Assembly (NCBI GenBank): GCA_028820655.1
Contig: JAPPIK010000056.1
Coordinates: forward strand, 337,880 to 401,879
Source of the DNA: Candidatus Poribacteria bacterium
Lineage (GTDB): Bacteria; Poribacteria; WGA-4E; JAJDTR01
Reading direction: 5' to 3'
DNA length: 64,000 nt
A program made the position numbers and the translations under genes. Below, one piece after another: positions 37,399 to 45,594 of this stretch. The first letter of the stretch is position 1. Each line of letters opens with the position of its first letter. The notes under the pieces are model-generated. The model was not told where the DNA came from and made no database searches. It saw only the letters and a program-made list of their open reading frames with translations.

Positions 37399-38001
37399 CT
37401 ACAACTGATCCAGTGCGGTTGCCGCTTCGGGCGTTCCGATCTGTTCCAAGGCGTAGGCAGCGTGCTCGCGAACTCGCTCGGATTCATCCAGCAAGGCTTC
37501 GGCCAATATCGGGACGGCGCCGCTCGCGGATTCTCCCAGGTGCGAGAGTGCAATAGCCGCATTGGTGCGAACCTCTATATCCTCGTCACGCAGTGCTCGG
37601 GACAATGCGGGAACGGCATCAGCAGCGGAATTTCGCATAATTCCGAGCGCCCTCGCGGCGTTTTCGCGGACGGGTTGATACGAATCGTTCAGCGCTTGGA
37701 TCAGTGCCGGCACTGCGCTTTTCCCGAGCCGTCCAAGCGCGTCAGCCGCATTGAGACTCCGATGTTTTATCTCATCTCCCAACGCTTCAATCAGATCGGG
37801 AATGGCTGGTTCGCCAATTCGAGCGAGAACATCAGCCGCGCCATCGCACACATCCCAGACATCGTGTCCGAGCGCTTCTACCAGCGCTGGCACGGCGGGG
37901 GCGCCGATTTCGACCAAAGCCGACGTTGCGGCATCTTGAATCTCGGTGTCTTCATCATCCAGTTCTTCGAGTAGCTGTTCAATTTCGCGGTTCTGTTCCA
38001 T
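37399..38001 (-). CDS. HEAT-repeat protein
   Basis: 200 residues made of about six HEAT/PBS-lyase-type repeats of about 31 residues, each with the pattern '(A)VPALIEAL.D....VR..AA.ALG.IG'. Examples are IGAPAVPALVEALGHDVWDV, IGEPAIPDLIEALGDEI and GKSAVPALIQALNDS. The N-terminus is acidic (MEQNREIEQLLEELDDEDTE). Such alpha-solenoids are protein-interaction scaffolds. The ATG overlaps the stop of the upstream gene by one base (TAATG), so it is translated by coupling with the carboxypeptidase-regulatory-like membrane protein and belongs to the ccmEFH transcript or to a sub-operon. Specific role unknown. Confidence 0.88.
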   Translation of the reverse strand: MEQNREIEQLLEELDDEDTEIQDAATSALVEIGAPAVPALVEALGHDVWDVCDGAADVLARIGEPAIPDLIEALGDEIKHRSLNAADALGRLGKSAVPALIQALNDSYQPVRENAARALGIMRNSAADAVPALSRALRDEDIEVRTNAAIALSHLGESASGAVPILAEALLDESERVREHAAYALEQIGTPEAATALDQL

Positions 38002-39308
38002 TATTGCCCATCTGCTTTCCGATTTTTCTCGAGAACGGAGGTCAGGCGATCCACCTGCTCTTTCCGCAATCGATTGTATACCCGCTCCGAAATCTCCTTT
38101 TTCTTATACATCTCGTCAAGGCGTGTAACCATCTCAAACCTTGCAATTCGCGCAGAATCGAGGTCATCGGAACCAAGTTTGTTCAACCAACTCGAATCGG
38201 GATTGGTCGCAGTGGAGCCTGACGGAGTTGCTTTCGTTGCGCCCGATCTCACCATGAAGATAGCCGCGACCAAGAAACCGCTGGCGCACGCCGCGGCAAG
38301 AGCGATCAGACCAATCATCTTGGGGTCTGCGGGCTGGTTTGCACTTATCCGCGCACTTCCATTCGCCGCAGTAACGGGTGCGACCTTGAAGTTGAGTCGG
38401 ACCGTTTTTCCGATACTCAAAGGTTTGGCGGGATTGGTTGCGTAAATGATATACGGGGTATTGTGAAACTCTTCGCGACGACCCGCTCCAAAAATGGGGG
38501 ATTGAGGGGTGAGTGGCAACCCCTCCGTGATAAACACATAGAGTTGATCCGTATCGAAGGTGAGTGAACGTGACAAGTCCAGACCGGAATCAACTACGTG
38601 CATGATGTAGGAGAAGCCCGAGGCGAATGTTCCTGAGGCAAGCGGCTGTTTCGAAATCAGCTTGTTCGATTCGACGGCGAGATTCTTACTGATCAGGGAG
38701 TCGATCTGGAGGCCTTCATGACCGATCGGCAGGTTCAAATACATTCCCGCCGCTTGGCTGTTCACCGTGGTTCGGAACTCCATGTCGCTCGTATTTTCGA
38801 ATTGAACGAATTCCGTAATCGTCAATGCGCCATCCGGCGCATGGTCCGGCGGGGGCGGTGCGATGATAATCGTATGTTGGCGAATCTTCACGACCGAAAG
38901 GTCATCGGTAAATGCTCCAATGTCGATGTCCACCTTGGATTCCGGTACCCAGGTCGATAACACCACATCCGTTTCCGTGTGTTCCCTGCCTTCATGCACA
39001 GTCGCAACGGTGTAGTACGTTCCCACACCGATCGAGAGGTCGTCGAAACTGTATGAGCCGTCACTCGCGGTTGTTGTCTCTCGCTGCTGTGTCTCCGTGC
39101 CTTGGTGAATCGTTAACGTAACCTTCTGATCCATTAACGGATTGTTGTGCTGCCTATCGATGATTTTCCCTTTAATGCTCCCCGTCGCATCTTGCGCGAT
39201 AACAGGGGAGACTAAGACTAGATGGACGGCGGAAAGACACAATACGAAGAGACTGAATCGTGAATTGCGCCATACTTGGAATACCGAGCCTGATTGGTCA
39301 ATTTGCAT
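38001..39308 (-). CDS. Exported membrane protein with carboxypeptidase-regulatory-like domain
   Basis: 435 residues from the ATG at 39308 (the frame is open 26 codons further but that part overlaps the upstream gene). It has a signal peptide (SLFVLCLSAVHLVLVSPVIAQ, about 17-37), a beta-sandwich domain (GSIKGKIIDRQHNNPLMDQKVTLTI... TASDGSYSFDDLSIG..TYYTV, about 42-120) typical of carboxypeptidase regulatory-like or CNA-B-type folds, a larger beta-rich extracytoplasmic domain, one C-terminal membrane helix (MIGLIALAAACASGFLVAAIFMV) and a charged cytoplasmic tail (LDEMYKKKEISERVYNRLRKEQVDRL). The tail resembles the helical end of the CcmI-like neighbour. Its place between ccm genes suggests a role near cytochrome c assembly, but this is inference. 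Confidence 0.78.
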   Translation of the reverse strand: MQIDQSGSVFQVWRNSRFSLFVLCLSAVHLVLVSPVIAQDATGSIKGKIIDRQHNNPLMDQKVTLTIHQGTETQQRETTTASDGSYSFDDLSIGVGTYYTVATVHEGREHTETDVVLSTWVPESKVDIDIGAFTDDLSVVKIRQHTIIIAPPPPDHAPDGALTITEFVQFENTSDMEFRTTVNSQAAGMYLNLPIGHEGLQIDSLISKNLAVESNKLISKQPLASGTFASGFSYIMHVVDSGLDLSRSLTFDTDQLYVFITEGLPLTPQSPIFGAGRREEFHNTPYIIYATNPAKPLSIGKTVRLNFKVAPVTAANGSARISANQPADPKMIGLIALAAACASGFLVAAIFMVRSGATKATPSGSTATNPDSSWLNKLGSDDLDSARIARFEMVTRLDEMYKKKEISERVYNRLRKEQVDRLTSVLEKNRKADGQ

Positions 39309-39315
39309 TGTTGAT

Positions 39316-39651
39316 TTAGCTCTTATCCTTTGTTCTTCTGTATCTTTCGATTTCTTCCTCAACCGAAATAACCCCGGACGAATCAATCTGTGTCACGACC
39401 GCGGCGGTCTCTTCAAGAAGCTGCGCCCTCAATGTTTGATAATCTTCATCCGACAACTTGCCAACTTCGTAATCTTCATCTAGATCCGCGAGAGCGGAAT
39501 AACTGCGTTCTCGCTCGCGGTACAACCGCTGAATGTCCGATTCTGCGGCATCGATTTCCGGCATAGAGCGTCCCCTAAACCGCAACGGCAGACCAAGATA
39601 AACTACGAGAGGGATTCCAAGCAGTAAGATCCATAAAAGAATCAATAACAT
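39316..39651 (-). CDS. CcmI-like N-terminal membrane protein
   Basis: 111 residues: an N-terminal membrane helix (MLLILLWILLLGIPLVVYLGL), then a charged helical segment (RLYRERERSYSALADLDEDYEVGKLSDEDYQTLRAQLLEE). The motif 'ALADLD.DYE.GKLS.EDY..L...L..E' is that of the first part of the CcmI/CycH proteins of System I cytochrome c maturation, which bind apocytochrome. The C-terminal TPR domain of full CcmI is missing, so it is a short form. It lies 167 nt after ccmH and 7 nt before the next gene. Confidence 0.75.
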   Translation of the reverse strand: MLLILLWILLLGIPLVVYLGLPLRFRGRSMPEIDAAESDIQRLYRERERSYSALADLDEDYEVGKLSDEDYQTLRAQLLEETAAVVTQIDSSGVISVEEEIERYRRTKDKS

Positions 39652-39818
39652 CGTGGGAATTGTGCAATCCTTGTTTATAGGATAAGATGAGCGCGATTTT
39701 GCCGATTGTACTCCTATCTTCCCATAAAATCTTTGTGGTGCTCCGTCGCCATCGTAATTCTCTCAGATGAGCCAAAACGGTATGGGCGGAAATCAATCCA
39801 ACGCAATCCGCAGGTTTT

Positions 39819-40334
39819 CTAACGTGCACCCTTACGGTTATCAAGTTCGGCTTCAATTTGATTCTGTACGTCGGCCGATAAAACCGTGCCGGTTTTGTGC
39901 GTCTCGTGTTGAGTCGAACTCGAAGATCGCATTTTCGATCTGATCACGAGAGAGATGATGGCGCCAATCAAGACGATGATAATGACCGGCATTGCGTACG
40001 CGACAAGGTTAAATCCGGTGGGCGGCATAAGGGCGAAGAACTGTGTGCCGTACTTGGCGATGTATTCATCGCGGATCTGTTCAACGCTTATGCCCGATAG
40101 AAGGCTCTCGCGAAAGTCATTCTCAATCTGCCGCGCGGTCGTGCACACGCACTGTTGGATAGTCTCCCTTGTACACCCACAGTAACAGTATACACTCGTT
40201 TTCAACTCTTCCAGCCGCGTGTCAATCGATGATTCCGTGTTGCCGTCTGTTTCGTTGGCGGATACGGCCCGAGAGATGGCAACGAGACACAATCCGGTTG
40301 CAAGTGCTATGCAAAGGAGTTTGAGTGAAGTCAT
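39819..40334 (-). CDS. ccmH: CcmH-family cytochrome c maturation protein, cysteine-rich variant
   Basis: 171 residues from the ATG at 40334, 17 nt after ccmF (the open frame upstream overlaps ccmF). Signal peptide/anchor MTSLKLLCIALATGLCLVAI, then the family core SSIDTRLEELKTSVYCYCGC..ETIQQCVCTTARQIENDFRESLLSGISVEQIRDEYIAKYGTQFFALMPPTGFNLVAYAMP and a C-terminal membrane helix. Canonical CcmH has LRC..C followed by Ser/Asn-rich residues; here the site is CYCGC...CVC, five cysteines in 14 residues. CcmH reduces or holds apocytochrome thiols for haem ligation at the outer face of the membrane. The fold-defining part (YGEFVL-like 'YG..ff.l.pp..fn...Y..P') is intact. Confidence 0.88.
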   Translation of the reverse strand: MTSLKLLCIALATGLCLVAISRAVSANETDGNTESSIDTRLEELKTSVYCYCGCTRETIQQCVCTTARQIENDFRESLLSGISVEQIRDEYIAKYGTQFFALMPPTGFNLVAYAMPVIIIVLIGAIISLVIRSKMRSSSSTQHETHKTGTVLSADVQNQIEAELDNRKGAR

Positions 40335-40351
40335 CTTACCCTGTGAATCGG

Positions 40352-42373
40352 TTAGATATCGCGTTCTTTTACCTGATGTTTTTCGGCAAGCGCAACAAAC
40401 CCGCCAATCATCATAACCCCAACACCAATCCAAACGAGATTGATTAGGGGATTGTGGTAAACTTGAAGCGGGACAAGCTGTCCTGACCGCACATAGGAGG
40501 GCACGTCTTCCGGTAGCGGCCCCAAAGCAATGTAGAGATCGTTCAATCCGAAATGCCGGATGGCCGATTCAATGGTGTCCTGTTCGCCTTGGCCCGCTCG
40601 ATCATAGAAACCCCGTGCCGGCCGCATGGTGCCGATCGTTTTTCCCCCTCTCTCCACGGCGACCACAACTCCGGCGCGTGTATGATTCGAATACCTGTTC
40701 CGGAACGCATCCTCCATCGTCAGTGTATATTTTCCCACGTCCATAGACTCTCCGAGTTTTAGACTCTTTGATTCCAACAGATAGTAGCCTTTGGACCCCA
40801 TGATACCGATGTAAAGGATTACGATTCCGATGTGGACAATGTATCCGCCGTATCGCCGCTTGTTGCGTTGAATGAGGCGTGAAAGCCCGTGAAAGATAGA
40901 GGTTTCCCCGCGCCTGGCTCTCAATTTCGCGCCGCGATAAAACTCAACGAAGATCGCCACGAATACGAATACGCCGCCAAACGCGCACAGTGCGGAATAG
41001 ACCGGTGTCGAGTGCCCTCTAAACGCAAGAAATCCCCACATGAATGCCCCGCCAACCAGTCCAAAGAGAATCGGTTTGGCGAACATCCGCTTAAAATTGC
41101 TTACGGTCAATTTTTTCCATGAGACAATTGGTCCGGCGCCCGTCAAGAAGAGAAGCAATAGCCCGGGAATGATTACGACTTTATTGAAGAATGCCTCCGG
41201 TACGGCGGATTTGTCGCCGGTTACTCCCTCCGTGATGATGGGCCAAAGCGTTCCCCAAAGGATAATCAGCGTCAATCCTACAAACATCCAGTTGTTAAGA
41301 AGGAATGCGCTTTCGCGGGAGAGAATTGACTCGAGTCGGTTTGGACTCTTCAGATCGTTCCACCGGTAGTAGATCAGCCACGCAACGCCAAGGCAGGAAA
41401 ACGCGATAAAGCCCAGGAAATAACCGCCAATATCCGATTGCGCGAAAGCATGAACGGAGGAAATTACTCCGCTGCGCGTGATGAACGTTCCCAGCAGTGT
41501 GAACTGAAACGCCAGTGTAATCAGGACGATATTCCAGAGTTTGAGCATGTTGCGTTTTTCTTGAATCATCACCGAATGAAGATAGGCGGTTCCAAGCAGC
41601 CATGGCATAAAGGACGCATTTTCGACCGGATCCCACGCCCAGTAGCCGCCCCAACCGAGTTCGCGGTATGCCCAATTGCCGCCAAGCGTAATGCCAACCG
41701 TGAGTACCAACCATGAGGCGATCATCCAGCGGCGTGAGCGAATAATCCAGTTGCTGCCGGTGTCGCCGGATGCCAATGCGCCAACCGCAAATGCAAACGG
41801 CACCGTCAAACTTACAAAACCGACATAGAGGGACGGGGGATGAAACGCCATGCTGGGAGTTTGTAGCAACGGGTTCATTCCCGCGCCGTCACGGAGCGCT
41901 ACGCCGTCCGGAAAACGCGCAAGTGGGTTGTACACTCCCTCGATCAACCCGGTAACGAGGATGGTGAAGAAGAGTTGAACAATTGAGATGGGAATGAGAG
42001 CGAAATCGCCGAGTCTGTCTGCGGCTCGCCAATTTTGCCAAGCGACCAACGCTCCGAAAAGGGTGACCAGCCATAGCCAGAAAAGCAGGGAACCGGACAT
42101 TCTTCCCCATAGCGCCGTAATCTTATACATCAACGGTTGGTCATGGCTCGACACCTCGGCGACATATTTCATTGAGAAGTCGTCGTTCACAAAACCATAG
42201 ATGAGGGCTCCGGTAGCCAAACTGATAAGAAGAAACGTGGCAACCACGCCGTTGCGACCGCTAATTATTGCGCCATGACTCCTGTAGCGCAGCCCTGTAC
42301 AGAGCAGGACGATTGCCCATAGACAGGAGAACACCGATAGCCATATCGCGGCGTGACCTATTTCCGCTACCAT
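40352..42373 (-). CDS. ccmF: Cytochrome c haem lyase subunit CcmF
   Basis: 673 residues with about 14-15 membrane helices. The tryptophan-rich WWD motif WGGYWAWDP is at residues 241-249 (followed by VENASFMPWL), presenting haem at the outer face. Conserved flanking features are the PLMYKITALWGRMSGSLLFW segment, NPLLQTPSMAFHPPSLYVGF and LLGTFITRSGVISSVHAFAQS. It joins haem from CcmE to apocytochrome c with CcmH and CcmI. The N-terminal 'ELGHAALWLA'-like start (MVAEIGHAAIWLSVF) is classic. It lies 28 nt downstream of ccmE. Confidence 0.97.
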   Translation of the reverse strand: MVAEIGHAAIWLSVFSCLWAIVLLCTGLRYRSHGAIISGRNGVVATFLLISLATGALIYGFVNDDFSMKYVAEVSSHDQPLMYKITALWGRMSGSLLFWLWLVTLFGALVAWQNWRAADRLGDFALIPISIVQLFFTILVTGLIEGVYNPLARFPDGVALRDGAGMNPLLQTPSMAFHPPSLYVGFVSLTVPFAFAVGALASGDTGSNWIIRSRRWMIASWLVLTVGITLGGNWAYRELGWGGYWAWDPVENASFMPWLLGTAYLHSVMIQEKRNMLKLWNIVLITLAFQFTLLGTFITRSGVISSVHAFAQSDIGGYFLGFIAFSCLGVAWLIYYRWNDLKSPNRLESILSRESAFLLNNWMFVGLTLIILWGTLWPIITEGVTGDKSAVPEAFFNKVVIIPGLLLLFLTGAGPIVSWKKLTVSNFKRMFAKPILFGLVGGAFMWGFLAFRGHSTPVYSALCAFGGVFVFVAIFVEFYRGAKLRARRGETSIFHGLSRLIQRNKRRYGGYIVHIGIVILYIGIMGSKGYYLLESKSLKLGESMDVGKYTLTMEDAFRNRYSNHTRAGVVVAVERGGKTIGTMRPARGFYDRAGQGEQDTIESAIRHFGLNDLYIALGPLPEDVPSYVRSGQLVPLQVYHNPLINLVWIGVGVMMIGGFVALAEKHQVKERDI

Positions 42374-42401
42374 ACCTTATTTCCTCACGACCCACCACGA
42401 G

Positions 42402-42827
42402 TCAATATTCGGTGGTTTGTCCCGCGCTTTCGGCGGATTCGTATTTGGAGGCGCACTTTGTCATCAATTTTGAGGCGGTTATGAGGTTGCGCTCCGCGTC
42501 GTATTTGCCTTCAACAAAGACATTTCCGCCTTCGATGAAGTTGTCCGGTTTGAGTTTCCTGTAAAGTACATTGACCGTCGATTCTCCCTCTCGGTCGCGA
42601 ACTGCGAAAGTTAGCTTAAATTCCGCCGCATCCCATTTTGGACTTCCTTCGTGAATGAGTCCGTCTACTTGAACACCTTTATTGTCGACTGCGGCGGCGT
42701 TTGCGACCAACTGACCGGGAGTATAGTGTCGAATGCTGGTGTTTTTGATACCTGCGACAACCAGGAACGCCATGGCAGAAGCCAGTATGACGCTTGCGGC
42801 AATGATTTTGGTTCTTTGACGTCGCAT
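42402..42827 (-). CDS. ccmE: Haem chaperone CcmE, cysteine-type
   Basis: 141 residues: N-terminal membrane anchor (IIAASVILASAMAFLVVAGI), OB-fold with YTPGQLVANAAAVDNKGVQVDGLIHEGS, FAVRDREGESTVNVLYRKLKPDNFIEGGNVFVEGKYDAERNLITASKLMTKCASKYES. The haem-binding residue in E. coli is His130 in an H..xY motif; here the site is C125-x3-Y129. Such CxxxY CcmE proteins are known from Desulfovibrio and archaea, where they bind haem through the cysteine. AGGAG precedes the ATG. It is first in the ccmEFH block. Confidence 0.93.
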   Translation of the reverse strand: MRRQRTKIIAASVILASAMAFLVVAGIKNTSIRHYTPGQLVANAAAVDNKGVQVDGLIHEGSPKWDAAEFKLTFAVRDREGESTVNVLYRKLKPDNFIEGGNVFVEGKYDAERNLITASKLMTKCASKYESAESAGQTTEY

Positions 42828-43614
42828 TTCGATACTCCTAAGTGTTATTTGCGGCCCTGCGCTTGAGGTTTCAACTTCCTAAATATTACCCCGAATTCAA
42901 CGGGAATACAATCGAAAATCCCGTTGTGTGAGCCGATTGACTAAAGATCTTGCCGGTTGACCACGAATTCCCGTGAATACTGAAGGTTTTGCCTCTGCGG
43001 CGGAAGCGTTTGGCGGAACATGCCCGAGTCCGGAACGGAAACCGCACCTACCGTTGGGATGCGACGAATAACTTCTGATCACACCCTAAATTTCTTGTCG
43101 CAGTTAATGCGTTTCGGCCCAAAATGGTGGTCGAAGCGCACCGTAGCTTGGGTTCGCGCCGAATTTTGCGTCGTGTTTGAGTATGCGAAATCCTGCGATA
43201 TCCTGCGAATATAACTTTGACCCCTCTCCCCGCCGCAACGAAAAGAGCGACAGAAACCGCTTCAGGCGCTATGACCGGACTCCGCCCAGATTTGCGCGAT
43301 TGCCAATTAAGCCGGAGGCGATCAGGGGCAATAACTGTTGAACAATATAGACGACTTAGAAACAGATTCGACATATTACCTGTGGTTTTTTCCTATTTTC
43401 GCGTCAAAAAACGGCGCGCAAAAGCGACCCGATTGCTCTCTCAGTGCAACGGTTTGAACGCGTTTCGACTTCTCTACCGACAGAACCCTTTAGCAGCGCA
43501 GGCGCGAATGACGCGTGGGTGAACAGAGCCCATTCGAGACACATTGAATTTTCGTGTCGGCGGCATACCGGCAGGTGGAGTAGGGCCGCGAACAACACTA
43601 ACCGGCTCTATTAT

Positions 43615-43632
43615 ACTATACATGTGTATAGT
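43615..43632. promoter_or_regulatory. 18-bp inverted repeat
   Basis: ACTATACA and TGTATAGT separated by TG form a perfect 8-bp-arm palindrome in AT-rich surroundings. It could be a dimeric regulator site, but no promoter is assigned next to it. Confidence 0.35.
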
Positions 43633-43780
43633 TTTCAATTTAAAAATTTGAGAGATATTTCTGCCGATTTGTGCCCGTGGTGTAAACACGCATTACTGCA
43701 GCACATTTCAATTTCACACTTGACTCTGAAGAACGGACTTAACCAAATGACAGCCAGGCGTTCATGGTGTGGATTAGAGT

Positions 43781-43803
43781 CGCGATTCGGAAATCGCTCC
43801 TAC
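43781..43803 (-). repeat. REP-like GTAG hairpin element, copy 3
   Basis: On the minus strand: GTAGGAGCGATT, a 4-nt loop, AATCGC. The hairpin GCGATT/AATCGC is perfect. It shares the GTAGGAGCGA head with the copy at 30774. Confidence 0.55.
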
Positions 43804-44067
43804 CGAGGGTTGGATGCCGTATGGCGGTTTGCGGCCGATGGAGGACACCTAACACATTGGATCGACGGTACATACTCTTGGGAGAAGAAACAACTAGCCG
43901 CGATATTCCTTACTTAAAGTGCTGGATCCCATTCAGATTTCGGCACGCTCCGTCGAGTAAATCCTCGCGCGTCTATTGTTTCGAAGGGAATCTCTCGGTT
44001 TGCCATTCAACCGAATCTACGTATTAGGAACGAGGTGTAGTTGCACTGTGAGGTTACGGGAATGGGC

Positions 44068-44097
44068 TTGACAGAGATCTCGCGACAAAGTTACAAT
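44068..44097 (+). promoter_or_regulatory. Candidate sigma-70 promoter for the CsgG-like gene
   Basis: TTGACA (44068-44073), 18-nt spacer, TACAAT (44092-44097), giving a leader of about 65 nt before the ATG at 44169. Confidence 0.6.
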
Positions 44098-44168
44098 ATA
44101 TCAACGTGTCTCTAGGTGTGAAACATTGCACGAGCATTTTAGGACAGAGTAGCAAGGAGGACGTTCTC

Positions 44169-45413
44169 ATGAACCGACGGACCTTTCATACCACTTCCGT
44201 TTACATCGCCGCTGTCTTATTAACAATTGTGTGCTTGATGGGTGTTACTACGCATCATAGTTTCGGGGTGTCCAAGCGCATAGCGGTTCTGTATTTCAAT
44301 GACTATAGTCAATTCGATTCGCCAACCGGTTGCGGGTGCATCCCTGGCGTCATCGGCGAATTTATCAGTGGAAAGAAACGCTTGTGGGATCTTGAAGCGG
44401 GGTTTACAAGTTTACTGAACCGTAAACTTGAGACGACGGGGGTGTATGGGTCTGTTCCGCAAGACGAAATACTCGATGCAATGAAGCATTTGAAGTTCTC
44501 TCGCAAGGATGTAAGAAAAAAACCCGACGTGAGAAAATCCCTTGCCGAGCGGCTACAAGCCGAGACGTTAGTCGTCGGCAATATCCGAAAATTCGGTCAG
44601 GAGCGGGCACGCGCCAATGCTTCCCAGTCGCTCCGAGGCGAGCAAACCCGGCAAGGCTTGCAAGCAAATTTTCTAACGGGCGTACAAGTGTTGGCTTATG
44701 TTTATACGGCTCGCATCAAGCTAGAGATGGAGTTCTACGGCGCATCCGGCAAGGAAGTGGCTGCACCGCAGGTTTCAGCCATGAAAAAACATCAACTTGG
44801 CGGCGCACAATTTGCCCAAATTCAAGCCATTGCCACGGAAGAGGGCACCGAACTCAATTACGGACTATCACCGCGCGCAGAGAAAAAGTTTCGCCCGATA
44901 GTTCGTCCCGGAGAAGTAAGCGGCATCGCCTTCGGATCTCCGCAGTATGACCAGACGCTGCTCGGAATGGTAACGGACGATGTGTTGCTGCAGGTGGTGA
45001 AGAATTTGCGCCGGCATGTTGGTCCGGATTTTCTTCTGGCATCGGAAATCGCCGAACGAGAAAAGAAGAGAAGGGAATCGCGCGCCGAGTCGAGTCGTTC
45101 AAAGGGCCCCATCATCGGAACAATTATCCATGTGGACGCGGAAGATCGGAAAAACGCTTATATCAATGTCGGTTCCGACAGGGGAGTCCAAGTACAACAG
45201 CGGTTTGATGTCTATACGAAGGGTGAAGCATTGAAGGATCCGGCTACTGGAGAGTTGCTGGATTTTATCCCCGTGAAGGTGGGCAAAGTCGAAGTTTCGG
45301 ACGTGCAGAGTGATCGTGTGTCCAAGGTAAATATCATCGAAGGTTTCGGCGAAGTGAAAAAAGGAGACAAAGTCCGAGAGATCACGGACAGGTTGTCGAC
45401 CGAGGGAAAATAA
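44169..45413 (+). CDS. Exported CsgG-like protein with FlgT C-terminal-like domain
   Basis: 414 residues from the ATG at 44169, which has AAGGAGG upstream. Signal peptide about 1-30 (VYIAAVLLTIVCLMGVTTHHSFG). The middle domain (RIAVLYFNDYS, LWDLEAGFTSLLNRKLETTGVYGSV, ILDAMKHL, LAERLQAETLVVGNIRKF) follows the pattern of CsgG/YfgL-type penicillin-binding-activator or TolB-N-like folds: 'iAVl.F.n.s......G..la..l...L...g.f.vv.r..l...l'. The last 110 residues (GTIIHVDAEDRKNAYINVGSDRGVQVQQRF then ALKDPATGELL and GEVKKGDKVRE) match the FlgT C-terminal domain, a periplasmic flagellar/secretion-associated module. Envelope function is likely; exact role unknown. Confidence 0.78.
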   Translation: MNRRTFHTTSVYIAAVLLTIVCLMGVTTHHSFGVSKRIAVLYFNDYSQFDSPTGCGCIPGVIGEFISGKKRLWDLEAGFTSLLNRKLETTGVYGSVPQDEILDAMKHLKFSRKDVRKKPDVRKSLAERLQAETLVVGNIRKFGQERARANASQSLRGEQTRQGLQANFLTGVQVLAYVYTARIKLEMEFYGASGKEVAAPQVSAMKKHQLGGAQFAQIQAIATEEGTELNYGLSPRAEKKFRPIVRPGEVSGIAFGSPQYDQTLLGMVTDDVLLQVVKNLRRHVGPDFLLASEIAEREKKRRESRAESSRSKGPIIGTIIHVDAEDRKNAYINVGSDRGVQVQQRFDVYTKGEALKDPATGELLDFIPVKVGKVEVSDVQSDRVSKVNIIEGFGEVKKGDKVREITDRLSTEGK

Positions 45414-45418
45414 CCGAA

Positions 45419-45451
45419 CACCCGGTTTGAGTTGGCAATTCGGACCGGGTG
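45419..45451. terminator. Possible hairpin after the CsgG-like gene
   Basis: CACCCGGT pairs perfectly with ACCGGGTG over a 17-nt loop immediately after the stop codon. There is no T-run, so intrinsic termination is uncertain. Confidence 0.3.
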
Positions 45452-45594
45452 GAACGAGAGATCGCCGATCAGCGGAGCAAACCGCGAATTGCGCGAATCC
45501 AAACCGGATTTATCAAATCTTTCATCCCATGCGCATTTGACACCCTTCCATATTCAAACCCGTCGCGATTCCTGATCGGAATGGAACGCCGTCT

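Larger units (their letters stand above)
42828..44067. other. Long intergenic region without a convincing gene
   Basis: About 1.24 kb between ccmE (-) and the promoter of the CsgG-like gene (+). A 157-codon frame (43444-43917) has no ribosome binding site, no motif and Cys/Trp/His-rich random-like composition. The region contains an 18-bp inverted repeat at 43615 and a REP-like element at 43781. No structured RNA core was recognised. Confidence 0.5.

Noticed and set aside
43444-43917. 157-codon frame in the gene-free region
   Set aside because: No start signal and random-looking sequence crossed by a REP-like element.
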